Positions 1 to 13,010 of a DNA stretch of 64,000 nucleotides are shown one piece after another; the stretch's first letter is position 1, and each line of letters opens with the position of its first letter. The notes below the pieces were generated by a model. It had not been told where the DNA came from and searched no databases. It was given only the letters and a program-made list of their open reading frames with translations. The translations under genes and the position numbers were made by a program. The DNA comes from Solea solea (Eukaryota > Chordata > Actinopteri > Pleuronectiformes > Soleidae), in contig NC_081138.1 in the NCBI RefSeq assembly GCF_958295425.1, forward strand, positions 9,350,302-9,414,301, read 5' to 3'.

Positions 1-2
1 AA

Positions 3-15
3 AGGTCAAAGGTCA
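3..15 (+). promoter_or_regulatory. DR1 nuclear-receptor half-site pair, first of about 100 copies
   Basis: AGGTCA at 3-8, spacer A at 9 and AGGTCA at 10-15 form a perfect direct repeat with 1-base spacing. This is the consensus bound by RXR heterodimers, PPAR/RXR, HNF4 and COUP-TF. It recurs once per 141-bp satellite monomer. One subtype (first at 142) reads AGGTCAATGGTCA, with one mismatch in the second half-site. The sequence match is certain; whether any receptor binds it in chromatin cannot be told from sequence. Confidence 0.45.
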
Positions 16-3000
16 GCCGTTCGGGTGTGTTTTTTGTAATAATTCCTAAAGGCATTGAGCCAGGAGTCTAATCTTTCCGTATGTGTATCAGGGAGTAAGG
101 CTTATCCAGGGTGAGGAGTTTCAGACCTGTGCAACCTTCGGAAAGGTCAATGGTCAGCAGTTCGGGTGTGTTTTTTGTAATAATTCCTAAAGGAATTGAG
201 CCAGGAGTCAGATTTTTCCGTATGTGTATCAGGGACTAAGACTGATCTAGGGTGCTGAGTTTCAGACCTGTGCAACCTTGGAAAAGGTCAAAGGTCAGCT
301 GTTTGGGTGTGTTTTTTGTAATAATTCCTAAAGGCATTGAGCCAGGAGTCTGATTTTTCCGTATGTGTATCAGGGACTAAAGTTAATCCCGGGTGCCGAG
401 TTTCAGACCTGTGCAACCTTCGTAAAGGTCAAAGGTCAGCTGTTTGGGTGTGTTTTTTGTAATAATTCCTAAAGGCATTGAGCCAGGAGTCAGATTGTTT
501 CTGTATGTGTATCAGGGACTAAGACTGATCTAGGGTGCCGAGTTTCAGACCTGTGCAACCTTGGAAAAGGTCAAAGGTCAGCTGTTTGGGTGTGTTTTTT
601 GTAATAATTCCTAAAGGCATTGAGCCAGGAGTCTAATCTTTCCGTATGTGTATCAGGGAGTAAGGCTAATCCAGGGTGAGGAGTTTCAGACCTGTGCAAC
701 CTTCGGAAAGGTCAATGGTCAGCAGTTCGGGTGTGTTTTTTGTAATAATTCCTAAAGGAATTGAGCCAGGAGTCAGATTTTTCCGTATGTGTATCAGGGA
801 CTAAGACTAATCTAGGGTGCCGAGTTTCAGACCTGTGCAACCTTGTAAAAGGTCAAAGGTCAGCTGTTTGGGTGTGTTTTTTGTAATAATTCCTAAAGGC
901 ATTGAGCCAGGAGTCTGATTTTTCCGTATGTGTATCAGGGACTAAAGTTAATCCCGGGTGCCGAGTTTCAGACCTGTGCAACCTTCGTAAAGGTCAAAGG
1001 TCAGCTGTTGGGGTGTGTTTTTTGTAATAATTCCTAAAGGCATTGAGCCAGGAGTCAGATTGTTTCTGTATGTGTATCAGGGACTAAGACTGATCTAGGG
1101 TGCCGAGTTTCAGACCTGTGCAACCTTGGAAAAGGTCAAAGGTCAGCTGTTTGGGTGTGTTTTTTGTAATAATTCCTAAAGGCATTGAGCCAGGAGTCTG
1201 ATTTTTCCGTATGTGTATCAGGGACTAAGGTTAATCCCGGGTGCCTAGTTTCAGACCTGTGCAACCTTCGTAAAGGTCAAAGGTCAGCTGTTTGGGTGTG
1301 TTTTTTGTAATAATTCCTAAAGGCATTGAGCCAGGAGTCTAATTTACCGTATGTGTATCAGGGACTAAGGCTAATCCAGGGTGCCGAGTTTCAGACCTGT
1401 GCAACCTTCGGAAAGGTCAAAGGTCAGCCGTTCGGGTGTGTTTTTTGTAATAATTCCTAAAGGCATTGAGCCAGGAGTCTAATCTTTCCGTATGTGTATC
1501 AGGGAGTAAGGCTTATCCAGGGTGAGGAGTTTCAGACCTGTGCAACCTTCGGAAAGGTCAATGGTCAGCAGTTCGGGTGTGTTTTTTGTAATAATTCCTA
1601 AAGGAATTGAGCCAGGAGTCAGATTTTTCCGTATGTGTATCAGGGACTAAGACTGATCTAGGGTGCCGAGTTTCAGACCTGTGCAACCTTGTAAAAGGTC
1701 AAAGGTCAGCTGTTTGGGTGTGTTTTTTGTAATAATTCCTAAAGGCATTGAGCCAGGAGTCTACTTTTTCCGTATGTGTATCAGGGACTAAGGTTAATCC
1801 CGGGTGCCAAGTTTCAGACCTGTGCAACCTTCGTAAAGGTCAAAGGTCAGCTGTTTGGGTGTGTTTTTTGTAATAATTCCTAAAGGCATTGAGCCAGGAG
1901 TCTACTTTTTCCGTGTGTGTATCAGGGACTGAGACTGATCTAGGGTGCCGAGTTTCAGACCTGTGCAACCTTGGAAAAGGTCAAAGGTCAGCTGTTTGGG
2001 TGTGTTTTTTGTAATAATTCCTAAAGGCATTGAGCCAGGAGTCTAATTTTTCCGTATGTGTATCAGGGACTAAGGCTAATCCAGGGTGCCGAGTTTCAGA
2101 CCTGTGCAACCTTCGGAAAGGTCAAAGGTCAGCCGTTCGGGTGTGTTTTTTGTAATAATTCCTAAAGGCATTGAGCCAGGAGTCTAATCTTTCCGTATGT
2201 GTATCAGGGAGTAAGGCTAATCCAGGGTGAGGAGTTTCAGACCTGTGCAACCTTCGGAAAGGTCAATGGTCAGCAGTTCGGGTGTGTTTTTTGTAATAAT
2301 TCCTAAAGGAATTGAGCCAGGAGTCAGATTTTTCCGTATGTGTATCAGGGACTAAGACTGATCTAGGGTGCCGAGTTTCAGACCTGTGCAACCTTGTAAA
2401 AGGTCCAAGGTCAGCTGTTTGGGTGTGTTTTTTGTAATAATTCCTAAAGGCATTGAGCCAGGAGTCTGATTTTTCCGTATGTGTATCAGGGACTAAAGTT
2501 AATCCCGGGTGCCGAGTTTCAGACCTGTGCAACCTTCGTAAAGGTCAAAGGTCAGCTGTTTGGGTGTGTTTTTTGTAATAATTCCTAAAGGCATTGAGCC
2601 AGGAGTCAGATTGTTTCTGTATGTGTATCAGGGACTAAGACTGATCTAGGGTGCCGAGTTTCAGACCTGTGCAACCTTGGAAAAGGTCAAAGGTCAGCTG
2701 TTTGGGTGTGTTTTTTGTAATAATTCCTAAAGGCATTGAGCCAGGAGTCTAATTTTTCCGTATGTGTATCAGGGACTAAGGCTAATCCAGGGTGCCGAGT
2801 TTCAGACCTGTGCAACCTTCGGAAAGGTCAAAGGTCAGCCGTTCGGGTGTGTTTTTTGTAATAATTCCTAAAGGCATTGAGCCAGGAGTCTAATCTTTCC
2901 GTATGTGTATCAGGGAGTAAGGCTTATCCAGGGTGAGGAGTTTCAGACCTGTGCAACCTTCGGAAAGGTCAATGGTCAGCAGTTCGGGTGTGTTTTTTGT

Positions 3001-5146
3001 AATAATTCCTAAAGGAATTGAGCCAGGAGTCAGATTTTTCCGTATGTGTATCAGGGACTAAGACTGATCTAGGGTGCCGAGTTTCAGACCTGTGCAACCT
3101 TGTAAAAGGTCAAAGGTCAGCTGTTTGGGTGTGTTTTTTGTAATAATTCCTAAAGGCATTGAGCCAGGAGTCTGATTTTTCCGTATGTGTATCAGGGACT
3201 AAGGTTAATCCCGGGTGCCAAGTTTCAGACCTGTGCAACCTTCGTAAAGGTCAAAGGTCAGCTGTTTGGGTGTGTTTTTTGTAATAATTCCTAAAGGCAT
3301 TGAGCCAGGAGTCTACTTTTTCCGTATGTGTATCAGGGACTAAGGTTAATCCAGCGTGCCGAGTTTCAGACCTGTGCAACCTTCGGAAAGGTCAAAGGTC
3401 AGCTGTTTGGGTGTGTTTTTTGTAATAATTCCTAAAGGCATTGAGCCAGGAGTCAGATTGTTTCTGTATGTGTATCAGGGACTAAGACTGATCTAGGGTG
3501 CCGAGTTTCAGACCTGTGCAACCTTGGAAAAGGTCAAAGGTCAGCTGTTTGGGTGTGTTTTTTGTAATAATTCCTAAAGGAATTGAGCCAGGAGTCAGAT
3601 TTTTCCGTATGTGTATCAGGGACTAAGACTGATCTAGGGTGCCGAGTTTCAGACCTGTGCAACCTTGTAAAAGGTCAAAGGTCAGCTGTTTGGGTGTGTT
3701 TTTTGTAATAATTCCTAAAGGCATTGAGCCAGGAGTCAGATTTTTCCGTATGTGTATCAGGGACTAAGACTGATCTAGGGTGCCGAGTTTCAGACCTGTG
3801 CAACCTTGTAAAAGGTCAAAGGTCAGCTGTTTGGGTGTGTTTTTTGTAATAATTCCTAAAGGCATTGAGCCAGGAGTCTGATTTTTCCGTATGTGTATCA
3901 GGGACTAAGGTTAATCCCGGGTGCCAAGTTTCAGACCTGTGCAACCTTCATAAAGGTCAAAGGTCAGCTGTTTGGGTGTGTTTTTTGTAATAATTCCTAA
4001 AGGCATTGAGCCAGGAGTCTACTTTTTCCGTGTGTGTATCAGGGACTGAGACTGATCTAGGGTGCCGAGTTTCAGACCTGTGCAACCTTGGAAAAGGTCA
4101 AAGGTCAGCTGTTTGGGTGTGTTTTTTGTAATAATTCCTAAAGGCATTGAGCCAGGAGTCAGATTGTTTCTGTATGTGTATCAGGGACTAAGACTGATCT
4201 AGGGTGCCGAGTTTCAGACCTGTGCAACCTTGGAAAAGGTCAAAGGTCAGCTGTTTGGGTGTGTTTTTTGTAATAATTCCTAAAGGAATTGAGCCAGGAG
4301 TCAGATTTTTCCGTATGTGTATCAGGGACTAAGACTGATCTAGGGTGCCGAGTTTCAGACCTGTGCAACCTTGTAAAAGGTCAAAGGTCAGCTGTTTGGG
4401 TGTGTTTTTTGTAATAATTCCTAAAGGCATTGAGCCAGGAGTCTGATTTTTCCGTATGTGTATCAGGGACTAAGGTTAATCCCGGGTGCCAAGTTTCAGA
4501 CCTGTGCAACCTTCATAAAGGTCAAAGGTCAGCTGTTTGGGTGTGTTTTTTGTAATAATTCCTAAAGGCATTGAGCCAGGAGTCTACTTTTTCCGTGTGT
4601 GTATCAGGGACTGAGACTGATCTAGGGTGCCGAGTTTCAGACCTGTGCAACCTTGGAAAAGGTCAAAGGTCAGCTGTTTGGGTGTGTTTTTTGTAATAAT
4701 TCCTAAAGGCATTGAGCCAGGAGTCAGATTGTTTCTGTATGTGTATCAGGGACTAAGACTGATCTAGGGTGCCGAGTTTCAGACCTGTGCAACCTTGGAA
4801 AAGGTCAAAGGTCAGCTGTTTGGGTGTGTTTTTTGTAATAATTCCTAAAGGAATTGAGCCAGGAGTCAGATTTTTCCGTATGTGTATCAGGGACTAAGAC
4901 TGATCTAGGGTGCCGAGTTTCAGACCTGTGCAACCTTGTAAAAGGTCAAAGGTCAGCTGTTTGGGTGTGTTTTTTGTAATAATTCCTAAAGGCATTGAGC
5001 CAGGAGTCTGATTTTTCCGTATGTGTATCAGGGACTAAGGTTAATCCCGGGTGCCAAGTTTCAGACCTGTGCAACCTTCGTAAAGGTCAAAGGTCAGCTG
5101 TTTGGGTGTGTTTTTTGTAATAATTCCTAAAGGCATTGAGCCAGGA

Positions 5147-8100
5147 GTCTACTTTTTCCGTATGTGTATCAGGGACTAAGGCTAATCCAGCGTGCCGAGT
5201 TTCAGACCTGTGCAACCTTCGGAAAGGTCAAAGGTCAGCCGTTCGGGTGTGTTTTTTGTAATAATTCCTAAAGGCATTGAGCCAGGAGTCTAATCTTTCC
5301 GTATGTGTATCAGGGAGTAAGGCTAATCCAGGGTGAGGAGTTTCAGACCTGTGCAACCTTCGGAAAGGTCAATGGTCAGCAGTTCGGGTGTGTTTTTTGT
5401 AATAATTCCTAAAGGAATTGAGCCAGGAGTCAGATTTTTCCGTATGTGTATCAGGGACTAAGACTGATCTAGGGTGCCGAGTTTCAGACCTGTGCAACCT
5501 TGTAAAAGGTCAAAGGTCAGCTGTTTGGGTGTGTTTTTTGTAATAATTCCTAAAGGCATTGAGCCAGGAGTCAGATTTTTCCGTATGTGTATCAGGGACT
5601 AAGACTGATCTAGGGTGCCGAGTTTCAGACCTGTGCAACCTTGTAAAAGGTCAAAGGTCAGCTGTTTGGGTGTGTTTTTTGTAATAATTCCTAAAGGCAT
5701 TGAGCCAGGAGTCTGATTTTTCCGTATGTGTATCAGGGACTAAGGTTAATCCCGGGTGCCAAGTTTCAGACCTGTGCAACCTTCATAAAGGTCAAAGGTC
5801 AGCTGTTTGGGTGTGTTTTTTGTAATAATTCCTAAAGGCATTGAGCCAGGAGTCTACTTTTTCCGTGTGTGTATCAGGGACTGAGACTGATCTAGGGTGC
5901 CGAGTTTCAGACCTGTGCAACCTTGGAAAAGGTCAAAGGTCAGCTGTTTGGGTGTGTTTTTTGTAATAATTCCTAAAGGCATTGAGCCAGGAGTCTAATT
6001 TTTCCGTATGTGTATCAGGGACTAAGGCTAATCCAGGGTGCCGAGTTTCAGACCTGTGCAACCTTCGGAAAGGTCAAAGGTCAGCCGTTCGGGTGTGTTT
6101 TTTGTAATAATTCCTAAAGGCATTGAGCCAGGAGTCTAATCTTTCCGTATGTGTATCAGGGAGTAAGGCTTATCCAGGGTGAGGAGTTTCAGACCTGTGC
6201 AACCTTCGGAAAGGTCAATGGTCAGCAGTTCGGGTGTGTTTTTTGTAATAATTCCTAAAGGAATTGAGCCAGGAGTCAGATTTTTCCGTATGTGTATCAG
6301 GGACTAAGACTGATCTAGGGTGCCGAGTTTCAGACCTGTGCAACCTTGTAAAAGGTCAAAGGTCAGCTGTTTGGGTGTGTTTTTTGTAATAATTCCTAAA
6401 GGCATTGAGCCAGGAGTCTGATTTTTCCGTATGTGTATCAGGGACTAAGGTTAATCCCGGGTGCCAAGTTTCAGACCTGTGCAACCTTCATAAAGGTCAA
6501 AGGTCAGCTGTTTGGGTGTGTTTTTTGTAATAATTCCTAAAGGCATTGAGCCAGGAGTCAGATTGTTTCTGTATGTGTATCAGGGACTAAGACTGATCTA
6601 GGGTGCCGAGTTTCAGACCTGTGCAACCTTGGAAAAGGTCAAAGGTCAGCTGTTTGGGTGTGTTTTTTGTAATAATTCCTAAAGGAATTGAGCCAGGAGT
6701 CAGATTTTTCCGTATGTGTATCAGGGACTAAGACTGATCTAGGGTGCCGAGTTTCAGACCTGTGCAACCTTGTAAAAGGTCAAAGGTCAGCTGTTTGGGT
6801 GTGTTTTTTGTAATAATTCCTAAAGGCATTGAGCCAGGAGTCTGATTTTTCCGTATGTGTATCAGGGACTAAGGTTAATCCCGGGTGCCAAGTTTCAGAC
6901 CTGTGCAACCTTCGTAAAGGTCAAAGGTCAGCTGTTTGGGTGTGTTTTTTGTAATAATTCCTAAAGGCATTGAGCCAGGAGTCTACTTTTTCCGTATGTG
7001 TATCAGGGACTAAGGCTAATCCAGCGTGCCGAGTTTCAGACCTGTGCAACCTTCGGAAAGGTCAAAGGTCAGCCGTTCGGGTGTGTTTTTTGTAATAATT
7101 CCTAAAGGCATTGAGCCAGGAGTCTAATCTTTCCGTATGTGTATCAGGGAGTAAGGCTAATCCAGGGTGAGGAGTTTCAGACCTGTGCAACCTTCGGAAA
7201 GGTCAATGGTCAGCAGTTCGGGTGTGTTTTTTGTAATAATTCCTAAAGGAATTGAGCCAGGAGTCAGATTTTTCCGTATGTGTATCAGGGACTAAGACTG
7301 ATCTAGGGTGCCGAGTTTCAGACCTGTGCAACCTTGTAAAAGGTCAAAGGTCAGCTGTTTGGGTGTGTTTTTTGTAATAATTCCTAAAGGCATTGAGCCA
7401 GGAGTCAGATTTTTCCGTATGTGTATCAGGGACTAAGACTGATCTAGGGTGCCGAGTTTCAGACCTGTGCAACCTTGTAAAAGGTCAAAGGTCAGCTGTT
7501 TGGGTGTGTTTTTTGTAATAATTCCTAAAGGCATTGAGCCAGGAGTCTGATTTTTCCGTATGTGTATCAGGGACTAAGGTTAATCCCGGGTGCCAAGTTT
7601 CAGACCTGTGCAACCTTCATAAAGGTCAAAGGTCAGCTGTTTGGGTGTGTTTTTTGTAATAATTCCTAAAGGCATTGAGCCAGGAGTCTACTTTTTCCGT
7701 GTGTGTATCAGGGACTGAGACTGATCTAGGGTGCCGAGTTTCAGACCTGTGCAACCTTGGAAAAGGTCAAAGGTCAGCTGTTTGGGTGTGTTTTTTGTAA
7801 TAATTCCTAAAGGCATTGAGCCAGGAGTCTAATTTTTCCGTATGTGTATCAGGGACTAAGGCTAATCCAGGGTGCCGAGTTTCAGACCTGTGCAACCTTC
7901 GGAAAGGTCAAAGGTCAGCCGTTCGGGTGTGTTTTTTGTAATAATTCCTAAAGGCATTGAGCCAGGAGTCTAATCTTTCCGTATGTGTATCAGGGAGTAA
8001 GGCTTATCCAGGGTGAGGAGTTTCAGACCTGTGCAACCTTCGGAAAGGTCAATGGTCAGCAGTTCGGGTGTGTTTTTTGTAATAATTCCTAAAGGAATTG

Positions 8101-11100
8101 AGCCAGGAGTCAGATTTTTCCGTATGTGTATCAGGGACTAAGACTGATCTAGGGTGCCGAGTTTCAGACCTGTGCAACCTTGTAAAAGGTCAAAGGTCAG
8201 CTGTTTGGGTGTGTTTTTTGTAATAATTCCTAAAGGCATTGAGCCAGGAGTCTGATTTTTCCGTATGTGTATCAGGGACTAAGGTTAATCCCGGGTGCCA
8301 AGTTTCAGACCTGTGCAACCTTCATAAAGGTCAAAGGTCAGCTGTTTGGGTGTGTTTTTTGTAATAATTCCTAAAGGCATTGAGCCAGGAGTCTACTTTT
8401 TCCGTGTGTGTATCAGGGACTGAGACTGATCTAGGGTGCCGAGTTTCAGACCTGTGCAACCTTGGAAAAGGTCAAAGGTCAGCTGTTTGGGTGTGTTTTT
8501 TGTAATAATTCCTAAAGGCATTGAGCCAGGAGTCTACTTTTTCCGTGTGTGTATCAGGGACTAAGACTGATCTAGGGTGCCGAGTTTCAGACCTGTGCAA
8601 CCTTGTAAAAGGTCAATGGTCAGCAGTTCGGGTGTGTTTTTTGTAATAATTCCTAAAGGAATTGAGCCAGGAGTCAGATTTTTCCGTATGTGTATCAGGG
8701 ACTAAGACTGATCTAGGGTGCCGAGTTTCAGACCTGTGCAACCTTGTAAAAGGTCAAAGGTCAGCTGTTTGGGTGTGTTTTTTGTAATAATTCCTAAAGG
8801 CATTGAGCCAGGAGTCTGATTTTTCCGTATGTGTATCAGGGACTAAGGTTAATCCCGGGTGCCAAGTTTCAGACCTGTGCAACCTTCATAAAGGTCAAAG
8901 GTCAGCTGTTTGGGTGTGTTTTTTGTAATAATTCCTAAAGGCATTGAGCCAGGAGTCTACTTTTTCCGTGTGTGTATCAGGGACTGAGACTGATCTAGGG
9001 TGCCGAGTTTCAGACCTGTGCAACCTTCGGAAAGGTCAATGGTCAGCAGTTCGGGTGTGTTTTTTGTAATAATTCCTAAAGGAATTGAGCCAGGAGTCAG
9101 ATTTTTCCGTATGTGTATCAGGGACTAAGACTGATCTAGGGTGCCGAGTTTCAGACCTGTGCAACCTTGGAAAAGGTCAAAGGTCAGCTGTTTGGGTGTG
9201 TTTTTTGTAATAATTCCTAAAGGTATTGAGCCAGGAGTCTGATTTTTCCGTATGTGTATCAGGGACTAAGGTTAATCACGGGTGCCAAGTTTCAGACCTG
9301 TGCAACCTTCGTAAAGGTCAAAGGTCAGCTGTTTGGGTGTGTTTTTTGTAATAATTCCTAAAGGCATTGAGCCAGGAGTCAGATTGTTTCTGTATGTGTA
9401 TCAGGGACTAAGACTGATCTAGGGTGCCGAGTTTCAGACCTGTGCAACCTTGGAAAAGGTCAAAGGTCAGCTGTTTGGGTGTGTTTTTTGTAATAATTCC
9501 TAAAGGCATTGAGCCAGGAGTCTAATTTTTCCGTATGTGTATCAGGGACTAAGGCTAATCCAGGGTGCCGAGTTTCAGACCTGTGCAACCTTCGGAAAGG
9601 TCAAAGGTCAGCCGTTCGGGTGTGTTTTTTGTAATAATTCCTAAAGGCATTGAGCCAGGAGTCTAATCTTTCCGTATGTGTATCAGGGAGTAAGGCTTAT
9701 CCAGGGTGAGGAGTTTCAGACCTGTGCAACCTTCGGAAAGGTCAATGGTCAGCAGTTCGGGTGTGTTTTTTGTAATAATTCCTAAAGGAATTGAGCCAGG
9801 AGTCAGATTTTTCCGTATGTGTATCAGGGACTAAGACTGATCTAGGGTGCCGAGTTTCAGACCTGTGCAACCTTGTAAAAGGTCAAAGGTCAGCTGTTTG
9901 GGTGTGTTTTTTGTAATAATTCCTAAAGGCATTGAGCCAGGAGTCTGATTTTTCCGTATGTGTATCAGGGACTAAGGTTAATCCCGGGTGCCAAGTTTCA
10001 GACCTGTGCAACCTTCGTAAAGGTCAAAGGTCAGCTGTTTGGGTGTGTTTTTTGTAATAATTCCTAAAGGCATTGAGCCAGGAGTCTACTTTTTCCGTAT
10101 GTGTATCAGGGACTAAGGCTAATCCAGCGTGCCGAGTTTCAGACCTGTGCAACCTTCGGAAAGGTCAAAGGTCAGCCGTTCGGGTGTGTTTTTTGTAATA
10201 ATTCCTAAAGGCATTGAGCCAGGAGTCTAATCTTTCCGTATGTGTATCAGGGAGTAAGGCTAATCCAGGGTGAGGAGTTTCAGACCTGTGCAACCTTCGG
10301 AAAGGTCAATGGTCAGCAGTTCGGGTGTGTTTTTTGTAATAATTCCTAAAGGAATTGAGCCAGGAGTCAGATTTTTCCGTATGTGTATCAGGGACTAAGA
10401 CTGATCTAGGGTGCCGAGTTTCAGACCTGTGCAACCTTGTAAAAGGTCAAAGGTCAGCTGTTTGGGTGTGTTTTTTGTAATAATTCCTAAAGGCATTGAG
10501 CCAGGAGTCAGATTTTTCCGTATGTGTATCAGGGACTAAGACTGATCTAGGGTGCCGAGTTTCAGACCTGTGCAACCTTGTAAAAGGTCAAAGGTCAGCT
10601 GTTTGGGTGTGTTTTTTGTAATAATTCCTAAAGGCATTGAGCCAGGAGTCTGATTTTTCCGTATGTGTATCAGGGACTAAGGTTAATCCCGGGTGCCAAG
10701 TTTCAGACCTGTGCAACCTTCATAAAGGTCAAAGGTCAGCTGTTTGGGTGTGTTTTTTGTAATAATTCCTAAAGGCATTGAGCCAGGAGTCTACTTTTTC
10801 CGTGTGTGTATCAGGGACTGAGACTGATCTAGGGTGCCGAGTTTCAGACCTGTGCAACCTTGGAAAAGGTCAAAGGTCAGCTGTTTGGGTGTGTTTTTTG
10901 TAATAATTCCTAAAGGCATTGAGCCAGGAGTCAGATTGTTTCTGTATGTGTATCAGGGACTAAGACTGATCTAGGGTGCCGAGTTTCAGACCTGTGCAAC
11001 CTTGGAAAAGGTCAAAGGTCAGCTGTTTGGGTGTGTTTTTTGTAATAATTCCTAAAGGAATTGAGCCAGGAGTCAGATTTTTCCGTATGTGTATCAGGGA

Positions 11101-13010
11101 CTAAGACTGATCTAGGGTGCCGAGTTTCAGACCTGTGCAACCTTGTAAAAGGTCAAAGGTCAGCTGTTTGGGTGTGTTTTTTGTAATAATTCCTAAAGGC
11201 ATTGAGCCAGGAGTCTGATTTTTCCGTATGTGTATCAGGGACTAAGGTTAATCCCGGGTGCCAAGTTTCAGACCTGTGCAACCTTCGTAAAGGTCAAAGG
11301 TCAGCTGTTTGGGTGTGTTTTTTGTAATAATTCCTAAAGGCATTGAGCCAGGAGTCTACTTTTTCCGTATGTGTATCAGGGACTAAGGCTAATCCAGCGT
11401 GCCGAGTTTCAGACCTGTGCAACCTTCGGAAAGGTCAAAGGTCAGCCGTTCGGGTGTGTTTTTTGTAATAATTCCTAAAGGCATTGAGCCAGGAGTCTAA
11501 TCTTTCCGTATGTGTATCAGGGAGTAAGGCTAATCCAGGGTGAGGAGTTTCAGACCTGTGCAACCTTCGGAAAGGTCAATGGTCAGCAGTTCGGGTGTGT
11601 TTTTTGTAATAATTCCTAAAGGAATTGAGCCAGGAGTCAGATTTTTCCGTATGTGTATCAGGGACTAAGACTGATCTAGGGTGCCGAGTTTCAGACCTGT
11701 GCAACCTTGTAAAAGGTCAAAGGTCAGCTGTTTGGGTGTGTTTTTTGTAATAATTCCTAAAGGCATTGAGCCAGGAGTCAGATTTTTCCGTATGTGTATC
11801 AGGGACTAAGACTGATCTAGGGTGCCGAGTTTCAGACCTGTGCAACCTTGTAAAAGGTCAAAGGTCAGCTGTTTGGGTGTGTTTTTTGTAATAATTCCTA
11901 AAGGCATTGAGCCAGGAGTCTGATTTTTCCGTATGTGTATCAGGGACTAAGGTTAATCCCGGGTGCCAAGTTTCAGACCTGTGCAACCTTCATAAAGGTC
12001 AAAGGTCAGCTGTTTGGGTGTGTTTTTTGTAATAATTCCTAAAGGCATTGAGCCAGGAGTCTACTTTTTCCGTGTGTGTATCAGGGACTGAGACTGATCT
12101 AGGGTGCCGAGTTTCAGACCTGTGCAACCTTGGAAAAGGTCAAAGGTCAGCTGTTTGGGTGTGTTTTTTGTAATAATTCCTAAAGGCATTGAGCCAGGAG
12201 TCTACTTTTTCCGTGTGTGTATCAGGGACTAAGACTGATCTAGGGTGCCGAGTTTCAGACCTGTGCAACCTTGTAAAAGGTCAATGGTCAGCAGTTCGGG
12301 TGTGTTTTTTGTAATAATTCCTAAAGGAATTGAGCCAGGAGTCAGATTTTTCCGTATGTGTATCAGGGACTAAGACTGATCTAGGGTGCCGAGTTTCAGA
12401 CCTGTGCAACCTTGTAAAAGGTCAAAGGTCAGCTGTTTGGGTGTGTTTTTTGTAATAATTCCTAAAGGCATTGAGCCAGGAGTCTGATTTTTCCGTATGT
12501 GTATCAGGGACTAAGGTTAATCCCGGGTGCCAAGTTTCAGACCTGTGCAACCTTCATAAAGGTCAAAGGTCAGCTGTTTGGGTGTGTTTTTTGTAATAAT
12601 TCCTAAAGGCATTGAGCCAGGAGTCTACTTTTTCCGTGTGTGTATCAGGGACTGAGACTGATCTAGGGTGCCGAGTTTCAGACCTGTGCAACCTTCGGAA
12701 AGGTCAATGGTCAGCAGTTCGGGTGTGTTTTTTGTAATAATTCCTAAAGGAATTGAGCCAGGAGTCAGATTTTTCCGTATGTGTATCAGGGACTAAGACT
12801 GATCTAGGGTGCCGAGTTTCAGACCTGTGCAACCTTGGAAAAGGTCAAAGGTCAGCTGTTTGGGTGTGTTTTTTGTAATAATTCCTAAAGGTATTGAGCC
12901 AGGAGTCTGATTTTTCCGTATGTGTATCAGGGACTAAGGTTAATCACGGGTGCCAAGTTTCAGACCTGTGCAACCTTCGTAAAGGTCAAAGGTCAGCTGT
13001 TTGGGTGTGT
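5147..13010. repeat. Higher-order repeat blocks inside satellite A
   Basis: The diagnostic monomer with TCTACTTTTTCCGTATG followed by CCAGCGTGCCGAG recurs at 5147, 6981, 10084 and 11354. The spacings are 1834, 3103 and 1270 bp, which are 13, 22 and 9 monomers plus one base. Each instance is followed by a similar series of about five subtypes in the same order. A second long match pairs about 8250-9330 with 11918-13000 at an offset of 3668 bp (26 monomers plus 2 bases). It includes the rare variants AAAGGTATTGAG at 9220 and 12888 and TAATCACGGG further on. Multimonomer blocks have therefore been copied as units. Confidence 0.85.

Noticed and set aside
2263..2532. Minus-strand 89-codon frame with an internal duplicated peptide
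   Set aside because: It is two satellite-A monomers read through (141 is divisible by three); the same holds for frames at 13597, 14205 and 14768. No codon bias or gene context.
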